Source of the DNA: Citrobacter arsenatis
Lineage (GTDB): Bacteria; Pseudomonadota; Gammaproteobacteria; Enterobacterales; Enterobacteriaceae
Reading direction: 5' to 3'
DNA length: 64,000 bases
NCBI RefSeq assembly: GCF_004353845.1
Contig: NZ_CP037864.1
Coordinates: forward strand, 4,960,001-5,024,000
This document shows positions 42,634 to 52,121 of this stretch, piece after piece. How positions within the stretch are numbered: position 1 is the stretch's first letter; each line of letters starts with the position of its first letter. The position numbers were made by a program, and so were the translations under genes. The notes under the pieces are model-generated. The model was given only the letters and a program-made list of their open reading frames with translations, ran no database searches and was not told the DNA's origin.

Positions 42634-43932
42634 ATGCAGGACAACACATTACAATTAAGCAACAATACAGCAACCACCGTACCATTCTCAAAGAAAATAC
42701 CATTTACGAAATACGATTTTGGCTGGGTATTACTGTGCATCGGCATGGCAATTGGTGCCGGAACGGTACTGATGCCGGTACAAATTGGCTTAACAGGCAT
42801 TTGGGTATTTATCGTCGCCTTTATTATTGCCTATCCGGCTACCTATATCGTACAGGATATTTATTTAAAAACATTATCAGAAAGTGAAACCTGCAATGAC
42901 TACACGGATATTATAAGTCATTATCTGGGGAAAAACTGGGGCGTATTTCTTGGCGTCATCTATTTTCTGATGATTATTCACGGAATATTTATTTATTCCT
43001 TATCCGTGGTTTTTGACAGCGCCTCCTATATCAAAACCTTCGGCTTGACCGAGGCCGATCTTTCACAATCGATAATCTACAAAGTGGCCATTTTTGCCGT
43101 GCTGGTCGCCATTGCTTCCGGGGGAGAAAAACTGCTGTTCAAAATCTCCGGCCCAATGGTGGTAGTCAAAGTGGGTATCATCATCGTGTTTGGTTTTGCG
43201 ATGGTTCCGCACTGGAACTTCGCTAATATCAGCGCATTCCCTGCAGCATCGGTATTCTTTCGCGACGTGCTGCTGACCATCCCGTTCTGCTTCTTCTCAG
43301 CGGTGTTTATTCAGGTGTTGAACCCAATGAATATCGCCTACCGCAAACGGGTGGCGGATCGGGTGCTGGCTACGCGTATGGCAATCCGCACGCATCGTAT
43401 CAGTTACATTACGCTGATTGCGGTCATTCTATTTTTCTCTTTCTCTTTTACCTTTTCCATTAGCCATGAAGAGGCCGTTTCGGCCTTTGAACAAAATATT
43501 TCCGCACTGGCGCTGGCGGCGCAGGTCATTCCTGGTCAAATTATTCATATCACCTCCACGGTGCTTAATATCTTCGCCGTATTAACCGCATTCTTTGGTA
43601 TTTATCTGGGGTTCCACGAAGCCATTAAGGGGATTATTCTTAACGTTCTGAGCCGCGTTATTGACGTCGAGAAAATTAATCCCCTGGTGCTTACGCTGGG
43701 TATTTGCACCTTTATTGTTATCACTCTGGTCATTTGGGTATCGTTTCGCGTATCGGTACTGGTGTTCTTCCAGTTAGGCAGCCCGCTGTACGGAATTGTG
43801 TCATGTATTATTCCGTTTTTCCTAATCTATAAAGTAACGCAGCTGGAAAAGCTGCGCGGGCTGAAAACCTGGCTCATCCTGTTGTACGGGATCCTGCTGT
43901 GCCTGTCGCCACTATTGAAACTGATTGAATAA
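42634..43932 (+). CDS. yhjV: HAAAP-family amino acid transporter YhjV
   Basis: The 432-residue protein has 11 predicted membrane helices and the SdaC/TdcC-type N-terminus FTKYDFGWVLLCIGMAIGAG. It matches E. coli YhjV, which also lies beside dppF. It should import an amino acid with protons. Its place 117 bp after megL, in the same direction, suggests a substrate of MegL (methionine, homocysteine or cysteine) in this organism; that is inference. Confidence 0.82.
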   Translation: MQDNTLQLSNNTATTVPFSKKIPFTKYDFGWVLLCIGMAIGAGTVLMPVQIGLTGIWVFIVAFIIAYPATYIVQDIYLKTLSESETCNDYTDIISHYLGKNWGVFLGVIYFLMIIHGIFIYSLSVVFDSASYIKTFGLTEADLSQSIIYKVAIFAVLVAIASGGEKLLFKISGPMVVVKVGIIIVFGFAMVPHWNFANISAFPAASVFFRDVLLTIPFCFFSAVFIQVLNPMNIAYRKRVADRVLATRMAIRTHRISYITLIAVILFFSFSFTFSISHEEAVSAFEQNISALALAAQVIPGQIIHITSTVLNIFAVLTAFFGIYLGFHEAIKGIILNVLSRVIDVEKINPLVLTLGICTFIVITLVIWVSFRVSVLVFFQLGSPLYGIVSCIIPFFLIYKVTQLEKLRGLKTWLILLYGILLCLSPLLKLIE

Positions 43933-43941
43933 TCGGTTTAC

Positions 43942-43966
43942 AGCGCCGTCAGCCACTGGCGGCGCT
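43942..43966. terminator. Bidirectional hairpin between yhjV and the regulator
   Basis: AGCGCCG (43942-43948) pairs with CGGCGCT (43960-43966) between convergent stop codons; an inner CCA/TGG pair extends the stem. Confidence 0.5.
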
Positions 43967-45168
43967 TAACTCACACTTTCCAGTTGATAGCTGCGAATTT
44001 TATTCAGTACCGTGGTATGCGATACCCCCAGCGCTTTGGCGATATGCCGCGACGACACATTCTCTTCTACCATCTGCTCAATCAGCTGGCGTTCAGCACA
44101 CAAAACCTGTTCTTTAAAAGGACGCTCTGTCGGACCCTGTTCAACGGCAGGCAAATTCACCATCCCTAATTCTTCCCGCGTAATGACATCGGACTCCGCC
44201 ATCAGCATCAGGCGAATAATGGTATTTTCCAGTTCGCGCACGTTCCCCGGCCAGCTATGATGGTGCAGAGCATCAAAGCAGGCTTTATCCAGAATGATTC
44301 GCCGCTGAAATTCCTTCGCGTATTTCTGCACAAAGTGGCGAATCAGCAGGCTGATATCCTGTGGGCGCTCCCGCAAAGGTGGAATAGTGAGTGAAAGTAC
44401 GTTGATACGGTAATAGAGATCGGCGCGCAGCAGACGTTGTTCCACCATCTCTTCCAGATTGGCGTTAGTTGCCACAATAATACGCACATTGACCGGAATA
44501 ATTTGCGCCCCGCCAACGCGACGGATCCCGCCATCCTGAAGTACACGCAGGAGTTTAGCCTGTAAGCTCAGCGACATTTCACCAAATTCATCGAGGAAAA
44601 GGGTGCCTTTATCGGCCATTTCAAACAGCCCTTTTTTACCTTTGCAATCTGCGCCGCTAAAAGCGCCCTTCTCATAGCCAAAGAATTCACTCTCCATTAG
44701 CGACTCAGGAAGCGCAGAGCAATTGACCGGTATAAACGGATAAAAACGTCGCTGTCCGGAATTATGGATAGCCCGAGCCAACAGCTCTTTGCCGGTGCCC
44801 GTATCACCGCGGATCAAAACGGTATATTTGCTGTCAGCAATTTTTATCGCCTTTTCGATAAGCGCATGCATGCTCTGGCTGCTGCAAATAATGTCAGAGA
44901 AATAGCGTGGACGCTCCGGCTCAGACATCGATAGTTCGCTTATCTCCTCACACAGGTAAGCGACGTTAATAATATCGGCGCGCTGGCTTAAACAGGATTG
45001 CACGCAGGAAATATCCTGTAACTGGCGGCACCAGGATTTAATCAAGATCCGTCCAGGCGTGACTTTCATGGAGATGATATTGATATCGCAGCAGGAAAAT
45101 TCCTTCAGGACATCCTCAACCATCGACAGACGATCAATTGTTTTAATATCCCAGCGTATCGTGACCAC
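43966..45168 (-). CDS. TyrR-like sigma-54-dependent transcriptional activator
   Basis: The 400-residue protein begins with an ACT-like domain (about 1-75), lacks the PAS domain of TyrR, and goes straight to an AAA+ domain with Walker A GDTGTGKE (121-128), the sigma-54 contact loop GAFSGA (168-173, T to S variant of GAFTGA) and Walker B GTLFLDE (188-194). The C-terminal helix-turn-helix (RHIAKALGVSHTTVLNKI) is TyrR type. It should bind an amino acid through the ACT domain and activate sigma-54 promoters. The perfect sigma-54 promoter before megL is the likely target. It reads convergent to yhjV. Confidence 0.88.
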   Translation of the reverse strand: MVTIRWDIKTIDRLSMVEDVLKEFSCCDINIISMKVTPGRILIKSWCRQLQDISCVQSCLSQRADIINVAYLCEEISELSMSEPERPRYFSDIICSSQSMHALIEKAIKIADSKYTVLIRGDTGTGKELLARAIHNSGQRRFYPFIPVNCSALPESLMESEFFGYEKGAFSGADCKGKKGLFEMADKGTLFLDEFGEMSLSLQAKLLRVLQDGGIRRVGGAQIIPVNVRIIVATNANLEEMVEQRLLRADLYYRINVLSLTIPPLRERPQDISLLIRHFVQKYAKEFQRRIILDKACFDALHHHSWPGNVRELENTIIRLMLMAESDVITREELGMVNLPAVEQGPTERPFKEQVLCAERQLIEQMVEENVSSRHIAKALGVSHTTVLNKIRSYQLESVS

Positions 45169-45297
45169 ATTTGCTCCTGATAGTTAGCAACTGCGAAATA
45201 GATATTTCTGTGACGAGAGGAAATCTGACTACATTTTAGACGCTATGGAATAATGTTCTGCCATAGGACTCACATTGTGGACGTAAAAACAGAATAT

Positions 45298-45325
45298 AAA
45301 AAAACCGGAGCACAAGGCTCCGGTT
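45298..45325 (-). terminator. Terminator of the dpp operon
   Basis: On the minus strand AACCGGAGC and GCTCCGGTT form a 9-bp stem followed by seven T residues, 20 bp after the dppF stop. Confidence 0.88.
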
Positions 45326-45344
45326 ATCGGGTCATAACCCACGT

Positions 45345-46349
45345 TTATCGCTGTGGGTTTTCATCCTGGTCAACGGCGAAACAGGCTACCAGTTGACCGC
45401 CATAGTCTTTCAACTGCGGCTGAAGCTGGGTACACGGACCAAAGCGACGACGGCAGCGTGCGTTAAACGCACAGCCCGGCGGCGGATTCAGCGGACTTGG
45501 CAACTCACCGGTCAACTTGATACGTTCACGACGATCGTCAGGATTCAGGCGCGGCGTTGCGGAAAGCAGCGCCTGCGTGTACGGATGACGCGGATTGTTA
45601 AAGATCTGATCCTTCGTTCCTTTTTCCACGCAGCGGCCTAAGTACATCACCATCACTTCATCCGCAATGTGCTCAACCACCGACAGGTCGTGGGAGATAA
45701 AGACGTATGACAACCCCAGGTCCTGCTGCAAGTCCATCATCAGGTTCAGCACCTGCGCACGAACGGAAACATCGAGCGCGGAAACCGGCTCATCGGCAAT
45801 CACCACGTCCGGGTCAAGCATCAGCCCGCGAGCGATGGCAATACGCTGACGCTGGCCACCGGAGAACATATGCGGATAGCGGTCGTAGTGCTCTGTTTTA
45901 AGCCCCACTTTCGCCATCATCGCCAGCGCTTTTTCACGACGCTCCTCTTTGCTCAACGTGGAGTTGATCAACAGCGGCTCTTCCAGAATCTGCCCGACTT
46001 TCTTACGCGGGTTCAACGAACCATACGGGTTCTGGAACACAATCTGGATTTTCTGTCGACGCAGCTTCTGCGCCTGCGGGTCGTGCTTAAGCAGATCCTG
46101 TCCCTGGTAATACAGCTCACCACCGGTCGGGACTTCAATCATCGTCAGCAGGCGGCCAAGGGTGGATTTCCCACAGCCCGACTCGCCTACTACCGCCAGC
46201 GTTTTACCGCGTTCCAGAGTAAAGGAGACACCATCCAGCGCTTTTACCAGGCGTTCCGGGGCGAACAGGCCCTTTTTCACCGGGTAGTGTTTTTTCAGGT
46301 CAATTGCCTGCAACAGCGGCTGTGGCAAAGCGGCCTTTTGCGTACTCAT
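45345..46349 (-). CDS. dppF: Dipeptide ABC transporter ATPase DppF
   Basis: The 334-residue ATPase has Walker A GESGCGKST (about 54-62), signature FSGGQRQRIAIA and Walker B VVIADEPVSALD, with the C-terminal oligopeptide-transporter extension holding cysteines (PPPGCAFNARCRRRFGPC) that bind an iron-sulfur cluster in this family. It powers dipeptide import together with DppD. Its start overlaps the dppD stop by 4 bp. Confidence 0.96.
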   Translation of the reverse strand: MSTQKAALPQPLLQAIDLKKHYPVKKGLFAPERLVKALDGVSFTLERGKTLAVVGESGCGKSTLGRLLTMIEVPTGGELYYQGQDLLKHDPQAQKLRRQKIQIVFQNPYGSLNPRKKVGQILEEPLLINSTLSKEERREKALAMMAKVGLKTEHYDRYPHMFSGGQRQRIAIARGLMLDPDVVIADEPVSALDVSVRAQVLNLMMDLQQDLGLSYVFISHDLSVVEHIADEVMVMYLGRCVEKGTKDQIFNNPRHPYTQALLSATPRLNPDDRRERIKLTGELPSPLNPPPGCAFNARCRRRFGPCTQLQPQLKDYGGQLVACFAVDQDENPQR

Positions 46350-47329
46350 AGCCCAGGCCTCCCGGCATCATCAAGTGGATAGTGGCATTTCGACTGACGA
46401 CCGCCTTCCAGCAGGTTCAGTTCAGGTTCTTCAGTGCGGCATTTGTCTGTTGCATAGGGACAGCGTGGGTTAAGCAGACAGCCGCTCGGGCGGTCGTATT
46501 TCCCCGGTACCACGCCCGGCAGCGAAGCCAGCCGCGCTTTATCCTGAGCGAACTCCGGCAACGCGCGCAGCAACGCCTGGGTATATGGGTGACGCGGCGC
46601 GCGGAAAATATCCTGCGCGGATCCGGTTTCCACGACCTGGCCTGCGTACATCACGATGATTTTGTGCGCCGCTTCTGCCACCAGCGCCAGATCGTGCGTG
46701 ATTAAAACCAGCGCCATGTTCTCTTTTTGCTGCAATTCCAGCAGCAGCTCAATGATCTGCGCCTGAATAGTCACATCCAGCGCCGTGGTCGGTTCGTCGG
46801 CAATCAGCAGCTTCGGACGACAGGCAATCGCCATCGCGATCATCACACGCTGGCTCATCCCACCGGACAACTGGTGCGGATAAACATCCAGACGTGAGGC
46901 CGGGTCAGGGATCCCCACCAGCGTCAGCAGGTCAATCGCCCGCTGAATACGCGTTTTTTTGTTGCCGCCCTGGTGCACCTTGATGGCTTCCATAATCTGG
47001 TAACCAACGGTATAGCACGGGTTAAGGCTGGTCATTGGGTCCTGGAAGATCATCGCAACTTCCGCGCCCACTAACTGGCGACGCTCTTTCTCAGAGATAC
47101 GCTTCAGGTCACGACCATTAAATTCCAGATTTTCGGCCATAACCCGGCCTGGGTAGTCAATCAGTCCCATAATCGCCAGCGAGCTGACGGACTTACCAGA
47201 GCCGGACTCCCCTACAATGCCAACCACTTCACCCTGGTTCACACTGTAACTAATGCGGTCTACAGCGCGGAATTCGGAACCTACGTCGCCGAAGTGCACC
47301 GATAATTTATCTACATTTAATAACGCCAT
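46346..47329 (-). CDS. dppD: Dipeptide ABC transporter ATPase DppD
   Basis: The 327-residue ATPase has Walker A GESGSGKS (about 39-46), signature LSGGMSQRVMIAMA and Walker B LLIADEPTTALD. The cysteine-containing C-terminal extension (CLLNPRCPYATDKC) is present. It partners with DppF. The gap to dppC is 10 bp. Confidence 0.96.
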   Translation of the reverse strand: MALLNVDKLSVHFGDVGSEFRAVDRISYSVNQGEVVGIVGESGSGKSVSSLAIMGLIDYPGRVMAENLEFNGRDLKRISEKERRQLVGAEVAMIFQDPMTSLNPCYTVGYQIMEAIKVHQGGNKKTRIQRAIDLLTLVGIPDPASRLDVYPHQLSGGMSQRVMIAMAIACRPKLLIADEPTTALDVTIQAQIIELLLELQQKENMALVLITHDLALVAEAAHKIIVMYAGQVVETGSAQDIFRAPRHPYTQALLRALPEFAQDKARLASLPGVVPGKYDRPSGCLLNPRCPYATDKCRTEEPELNLLEGGRQSKCHYPLDDAGRPGL

Positions 47330-47339
47330 CTCGAACCTC

Positions 47340-48242
47340 TTACTGCTTCAGTTTGGGATCGAGCGCGTCACGCAGACCGTCACCCATCAGGTTAAATGCC
47401 AGCACCGTCAGCAGGATTGCCAGCCCCGGGAAGGTCACGACCCACCAGGCGCTTTGCGCGAACTGCAACACGTCAGAGAGCATGGTGCCCCATTCCGGCG
47501 TAGGCGGCTGTGCACCCATCCCCAGGAAGCCGAGGGCAGCCATATCGAGAATGGCGTTAGAGAAGCCCAGCGACGCCTGAACAATCAGCGGCGCAAGACA
47601 GTTAGGAAGAATGTTGACGAACATCTGGCGCATCGCACCGGCTCCCGCCACGCGGGATGCGGTGACGTAGTCGCGGTTAACCTCCACCAGTACGGCGGCG
47701 CGCGTTAAACGGACATAGTGCGGCAATGCCACGAACGTCAGCGCCAGCGCGGCGTTGCCAATCGAAGGGCCAAATACCGCCACTAGCACCAGCGCCAGTA
47801 ACAGACTCGGCAATGCCAGCATGATATCGACCACACGCATGATGATGTTATCGACAATCCCGCCAAAGTAACCGGCGATCAGCCCGAGAATCACCCCCAT
47901 CAGCAGGGAGAGTACGACCACCAGACAACCAACCAGCAGCGACAGACGCGCACCGTACATCAGGCGGGACAGCACATCGCGGCCCACATCATCTGTACCA
48001 AACAGATGCGCCATGGTACCGCCTTCCTGCCACGCAGGAGGAGCCAGCAGCGTATCGCGGAACTGCTCTGCCGGGTTGTACGGCGCGAGGACGTTGGCAA
48101 AGACCGCAATCAGGATCATCACCACAACGTACACCAGCCCAACAACCGCACCTTTGTTGCGTTTAAAATAGTGCCAGAACTCCTGCAGCGGAGTCATCGG
48201 CACCGGTGCAGCAATAACTTTATTTTCAGTAACCTGTGACAT
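47340..48242 (-). CDS. dppC: Dipeptide ABC transporter permease DppC
   Basis: The 300-residue inner-membrane permease has the cytoplasmic N-terminus, about six membrane helices, and the binding-protein-dependent transport loop (RVAGAGAMRQMFVNILPNCL). It pairs with DppB. Confidence 0.95.
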   Translation of the reverse strand: MSQVTENKVIAAPVPMTPLQEFWHYFKRNKGAVVGLVYVVVMILIAVFANVLAPYNPAEQFRDTLLAPPAWQEGGTMAHLFGTDDVGRDVLSRLMYGARLSLLVGCLVVVLSLLMGVILGLIAGYFGGIVDNIIMRVVDIMLALPSLLLALVLVAVFGPSIGNAALALTFVALPHYVRLTRAAVLVEVNRDYVTASRVAGAGAMRQMFVNILPNCLAPLIVQASLGFSNAILDMAALGFLGMGAQPPTPEWGTMLSDVLQFAQSAWWVVTFPGLAILLTVLAFNLMGDGLRDALDPKLKQ

Positions 48243-48251
48243 GATGGCCCC

Positions 48252-49271
48252 TTACTTCTTATGCCGAATACGCGGGTTCACCACGCCGTACAGCAGGTCT
48301 ACCAGCAGGTTGACGAGGATAATCATCGTCGCGACCAGCAGCACCCCGCCCTGCACCACCGGATAATCACGGCGTTGCAGCGCATCAATCAGCCAGCGCC
48401 CCAGACCCGGCCACGAGAAGATGGTTTCGGTCAGGATCGCCCCGGCCAGCAGCGTACCGACCTGAAGACCGATAACGGTCACAACGGGCAGCATCGCGTT
48501 ACGCAGAGCGTGAATGATGATGACGCGCATACGGGTCAGGCCTTTGGCGCGCGCGGTGCGGATGTAATCCTCGCCCAGCACTTCCAGCATCGATGAACGG
48601 GTCATACGTACAATGACCGCCAGAGGAATGGTACCCAGCACCATCGCCGGCAGGACCATATGCGCCAGCGCATCAATAAAGTTGCCCTCTTCACCCCAGA
48701 TGGCGGTGTCTATCAGCATAAAACCGGTCAGGGGATTGGAGTCATCAAGGAACACCATGTCGCTCACCCGACCAGAAACCGGCGTCAGGTTCCACTGCAC
48801 GGAAACCAACATGATCAGCATCATGCCCCACCAGAAGATCGGCATGGAGTAACCGGTCAGCGCCAGGCCAACCGCGGTGTGATCGAAAATGGAGCCGCGC
48901 TTCACGGCAGCAAGTACGCCCACCGGAATACCCACCGCGACGGCGAAAATCATCGCGCAAACGCCGAGTTCCAGCGTTGCTTTAAAGCGAGGTACGAACT
49001 CGTCCCACACCGGTAAGCGGCTTTTCAGTGAGATACCTAAATCACCATGCATAACCCCCCAGATATAATGGAGGTACTGCTGCCACATCGGTTTATCCAG
49101 ACCGAGTTCAGCCAACAGTTGAGCATGGCGCTCAGGGGAAATTCCACGTTCACCCGCCATGATCATTACCGGATCGCCGGGGATCATATGGACGAAGGCA
49201 AAGGTGAGAAGAGTGATACCGATAAACGTGGGGATGACGAGTCCCAAACGTCGGAGAATGAACTGCAACAT
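48252..49271 (-). CDS. dppB: Dipeptide ABC transporter permease DppB
   Basis: The 339-residue permease begins MLQFILRRLGLVIPTFIG as in E. coli, which fixes ATG 49271 over longer alternatives to 49352. It has about six membrane helices and the conserved loop RTARAKGLTRMRVIIIHALRN. The gap to dppA is 165 bp and holds a REP. Confidence 0.95.
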   Translation of the reverse strand: MLQFILRRLGLVIPTFIGITLLTFAFVHMIPGDPVMIMAGERGISPERHAQLLAELGLDKPMWQQYLHYIWGVMHGDLGISLKSRLPVWDEFVPRFKATLELGVCAMIFAVAVGIPVGVLAAVKRGSIFDHTAVGLALTGYSMPIFWWGMMLIMLVSVQWNLTPVSGRVSDMVFLDDSNPLTGFMLIDTAIWGEEGNFIDALAHMVLPAMVLGTIPLAVIVRMTRSSMLEVLGEDYIRTARAKGLTRMRVIIIHALRNAMLPVVTVIGLQVGTLLAGAILTETIFSWPGLGRWLIDALQRRDYPVVQGGVLLVATMIILVNLLVDLLYGVVNPRIRHKK

Positions 49272-49364
49272 AACCCGGATTCTCTCTAATGACGCACGGC
49301 CTGGAACCGTGAGTCTGTATTGCTCACAAATCTTATCCCACGCAAACTGCATCGCGGGTAAAGC

Positions 49365-49400
49365 ATTACGCCGGATGGCGCTGCGCTTATCCGGCCTAAC
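49365..49400. repeat. REP element between dppA and dppB
   Basis: A REP palindrome (CGCCGGATGGCGCTGCGCTT ATCCGGCC) lies in the dppA-dppB gap. Such elements stabilise the upstream part of polycistronic mRNAs, which fits the higher need for the binding protein DppA. Confidence 0.85.
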
Positions 49401-49436
49401 AATACCGGGGCGCAGCGCTTCCTTAATTGCTTTTAA

Positions 49437-51044
49437 TTATTCGACAGAGACGTTTTCGAAGTGGTGTTTGCCTAATGGATCAACCACATAGCCTTTCACT
49501 TCTTTACGCACTGGTTCGTACACGGTGGAGTGAGCAACAATCAGAGCCGGAGCCTGATCGTGCATAACAACCTGCGCTTGCTTGTACAGTTCAATACGTT
49601 TGTTGTGATCGTCGGTCGCACGCGCCGGCTGGATCAGGTCTTCAAACGGTTTGTAGCACCAGCGAGAGTAGTTGGAACCGTCTTTCGCTGCCGCACAGCT
49701 GAACAGGGTAGCGAAGAAGTTGTCCGGATCCCCATTGTCGCCGGTCCAGCCCATCATCACCGCCTGATGCTCACCCGCTTTGGCGCGTTTCAGATACTCG
49801 CCCCACTCGTAGGTCACAATCTTGGCCTGAACGCCAATTTTCGCCCAGTCGGCCTGAACCATCTCCGCCATACGGCGTGCGTTCGGGTTGTACGGACGCT
49901 GTACCGGCATCGCCCACAGCTCAACGGTAAAGCCTTTATCCTGACCGGCTTCCTTCAGCAGCGCTTTGGCTTTCTCAGGATCGTAGGTGTAGTCTTTAAT
50001 GTCGTCGTTATAGCCCCACATAGTCGGCGGGATCAGGTTCTTCGCGGCCACGCCAGCGCCCTGATAAACCGCTTTAATGATGGCTTCTTTGTTCACCGCG
50101 TAGGTCAGCGCCTGACGGACTTTCACGTCATCAAACGGTTTCTTCTCGGTGTTGAAAGAGAGGTAGCCCACGTTCAGACCGGCCTGTTCCATCAGGTTGA
50201 TGTTTTTATCTTGCTTCATGCGCGCGATGTCTGCCGGGTTCGGGTACGGCATCACCTGGCACTCGTTCTTCTGCAGTTTGGCGTAACGCACGGAAGCGTC
50301 AGGCGTAATGGAGAAGACCAGACGGTCGATCTGCGGCTTGGTGCCCCAGTAACCTTCGAAGGCTTTATACAGAATACGGGAGTCTTTCTGGTACTGCTGC
50401 AGCTGGAACGGACCGGTTCCGATTGGGTTCAGATCCACTTTCTCCGGGGAACCGGCTTTCAGCATGTTGTCCGCATATTCTTTGGAAAGAATAGACGCGA
50501 AGTCCATCGCCAGGTCAGCCAGGAAAGGTGCTTCCGGGCGAGTCAGCACGAATTGAACGGTTTTATCGTCCACTTTTTTCACTTCAGAGATCAGATCTGG
50601 CAGACCCATCCCTTCGAAGTATTCATAGCTGCCGCCAGACACTTTGTGGTACGGGTTCTGGGCATTTTTCTGACGATCGAAAGAGAACACCACGTCATCG
50701 GCGTTTAAATCGCGCGTCGGTTTGAAATCTTTGCTGTCCTGCCACTTCACGCCCTGGCGCAGGTGGAAGGTATAGGTTTTACCGTCTTCGCTGATTTCCC
50801 ACTTCTCAGCAAGGCCCGGGATGACTTCAGTTGTACCCGTTTTGAACTCAACCAGGCGGTTATAGATCGGTACGGAGCTGGCATCATAGGTAGTGCCAGA
50901 GGTGAAAAGCTGCGGGTTAAAGCCTTCAGGAGATCCTTCTGAACAATAAACCAGAGTTTTAGCCTGTACGCTTGCTGCGACGGTCATAGCCACCAGGCTC
51001 AGACCAAGCTTCAGCATCCCTGACTTCTTCAAGGAAATACTCAT
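49437..51044 (-). CDS. dppA: Periplasmic dipeptide-binding protein DppA
   Basis: The 535-residue solute-binding protein has a signal peptide (about 1-28, ending SVQAK) and the SBP family 5 fold. It binds di- and tripeptides (and heme in E. coli) and guides dipeptide chemotaxis with the Tap receptor. It is the first gene of dppABCDF and has a long leader with a GcvB-type pairing site. Confidence 0.97.
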   Translation of the reverse strand: MSISLKKSGMLKLGLSLVAMTVAASVQAKTLVYCSEGSPEGFNPQLFTSGTTYDASSVPIYNRLVEFKTGTTEVIPGLAEKWEISEDGKTYTFHLRQGVKWQDSKDFKPTRDLNADDVVFSFDRQKNAQNPYHKVSGGSYEYFEGMGLPDLISEVKKVDDKTVQFVLTRPEAPFLADLAMDFASILSKEYADNMLKAGSPEKVDLNPIGTGPFQLQQYQKDSRILYKAFEGYWGTKPQIDRLVFSITPDASVRYAKLQKNECQVMPYPNPADIARMKQDKNINLMEQAGLNVGYLSFNTEKKPFDDVKVRQALTYAVNKEAIIKAVYQGAGVAAKNLIPPTMWGYNDDIKDYTYDPEKAKALLKEAGQDKGFTVELWAMPVQRPYNPNARRMAEMVQADWAKIGVQAKIVTYEWGEYLKRAKAGEHQAVMMGWTGDNGDPDNFFATLFSCAAAKDGSNYSRWCYKPFEDLIQPARATDDHNKRIELYKQAQVVMHDQAPALIVAHSTVYEPVRKEVKGYVVDPLGKHHFENVSVE

Positions 51045-51657
51045 TCTTCTGCTCCAAATGTGATGTTTGTTGTTTTACCCTTTGCAGTGGGTTTGCACCG
51101 CCTGGCCTTTTTTGTTTTTTACCCGGCCGGGTCGGCGTTAAGAGGATGGGGATTCCGTTCACATAAGCGACTGAGTTGCAGTGCGGATTCTCCATGAAAT
51201 GCCCCTCATGCCCTACAATCTGTCAACAGAATGTGAAAACGTCAATACAGGTAACCGTGATTTACACCAACGGTGAGAATTCGCAAACAAAGATTAAAAA
51301 AAGTGCAGAAGGACATTTTCAGCAGGGAAATTTGTGCTACGCGCACTATGCCAGAATAAACATCTTCATATTTCGCAACATTTGGTGATTAACAATTATG
51401 CAATTTCTTAAAACTTTCTAAATTAATGCTGCATATCTGAGCGATTAATACCATGAACGTTAAAACGCACAGCGGAAAATGCCAGGTTCAGCCATAAGTA
51501 GCGCAAAAAAAGTTTCAAGCAAATATAAAAAAAGGCAATGGAATATGTCACAGAATCGTTAACAGTCAGTGGGAAGTGGTGCACAATTTTTGCAGATAAA
51601 AGGATGGTCAAAGGTGGGGTTGGAATAACGCCATACACGCCGAGATGAAACTGAGTC
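51045..51657. other. dppA leader and upstream region
   Basis: This 613-bp stretch contains the dppA leader and promoter area; TTGACG (51240-51245) and TTGACA (51221-51226) on the minus strand are possible -35 elements, with no strong -10. The part from 51390 to 51600 is AT-rich and has no convincing gene; a 92-codon frame at 51423-51701 ends in repeats and is not believed. Confidence 0.45.
51057..51079 (-). promoter_or_regulatory. GcvB-type small-RNA pairing site in the dppA leader
   Basis: Just upstream of the dppA Shine-Dalgarno the mRNA reads AAAACAACAAACATCACA, complementary to the GU-rich R1 segment of GcvB RNA. Repression of dppA by GcvB is known in E. coli and Salmonella. Confidence 0.6.
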
Positions 51658-51748
51658 TGTAGGCCGGATAAGGCGCTTGCGCCGCCATCCGGCAATGCCA
51701 AAACCGTGCAATGTTTTGCCTGATGGCGCTTCGCTTATCAGGCCTACA
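51658..51748. repeat. REP pair downstream of the tRNA-Pro repeat
   Basis: TGTAGGCCGGATAAGGCGCT... ends in CCATCCGGCAA (51658-51695), and TTGCCTGATGGCGCTTCGCT TATCAGGCCTACA covers 51716-51748. Confidence 0.8.
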
Positions 51749-51805
51749 AAGCAAAAAGCCCGCTCAGAGAGCGGGCTTTTCTAAATTGGTCGGTGATAGA
51801 GGATT
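51748..51805. repeat. Direct repeat copy 1 (tRNA-Pro 3' end + terminator)
   Basis: These 58 bp are identical to 51915-51972, 167 bp away. They hold the last 19 bases of tRNA-Pro and the terminator hairpin, but not the rest of the tRNA. Confidence 0.9.
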
Positions 51806-51953
51806 ACTCGCCACTGCGTGGCTCGCCCTACGGGCCGTTGCTGACGCAACGTTCTCTCGCTACGCTCGAGTCGAACCTCTTGCCCCCGGAGGTTCTCATC
51901 CTCGTGGATTCCGGAAAGCAAAAAGCCCGCTCAGAGAGCGGGCTTTTCTAAAT
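51757..51953 (-). ncRNA. rtT-like RNA region downstream of tRNA-Pro
   Basis: Downstream of the tRNA gene, a 167-bp unit repeats the 19-base tRNA 3' end and the terminator. The unit interior has strong hairpins (for example GAACCTC/GAGGTTC at about 51873-51896). The plan matches the rtT repeats after E. coli tyrT, where each repeat starts with 19 bases of the tRNA end. Read-through of the first hairpin would yield a processed RNA; its role is unknown. Confidence 0.5.
51918..51948 (-). terminator. Terminator immediately after tRNA-Pro
   Basis: AAAAGCCCGCTC and GAGCGGGCTTTT form a hairpin with flanking A and T tracts; an identical copy is at 51751-51781. Confidence 0.85.
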
Positions 51954-52030
<77 letters not shown>

Positions 52031-52121
52031 AATGCGGGGCGCATCTTACTGCTCAGCCGCGCCCCCGTCAATCCCTTAGTACCAAAATGCCATTTGATCG
52101 CTGAGAAAGTCAGCAGCCCAA

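Noticed and set aside
49530..50708. 392-codon frame opposite dppA
   Set aside because: Antisense shadow of a conserved gene; no recognisable domain.
51194..51203. YpdB site upstream of dppA
   Set aside because: Only one GGCATTTCAT half-site is present; YpdB needs the direct repeat.
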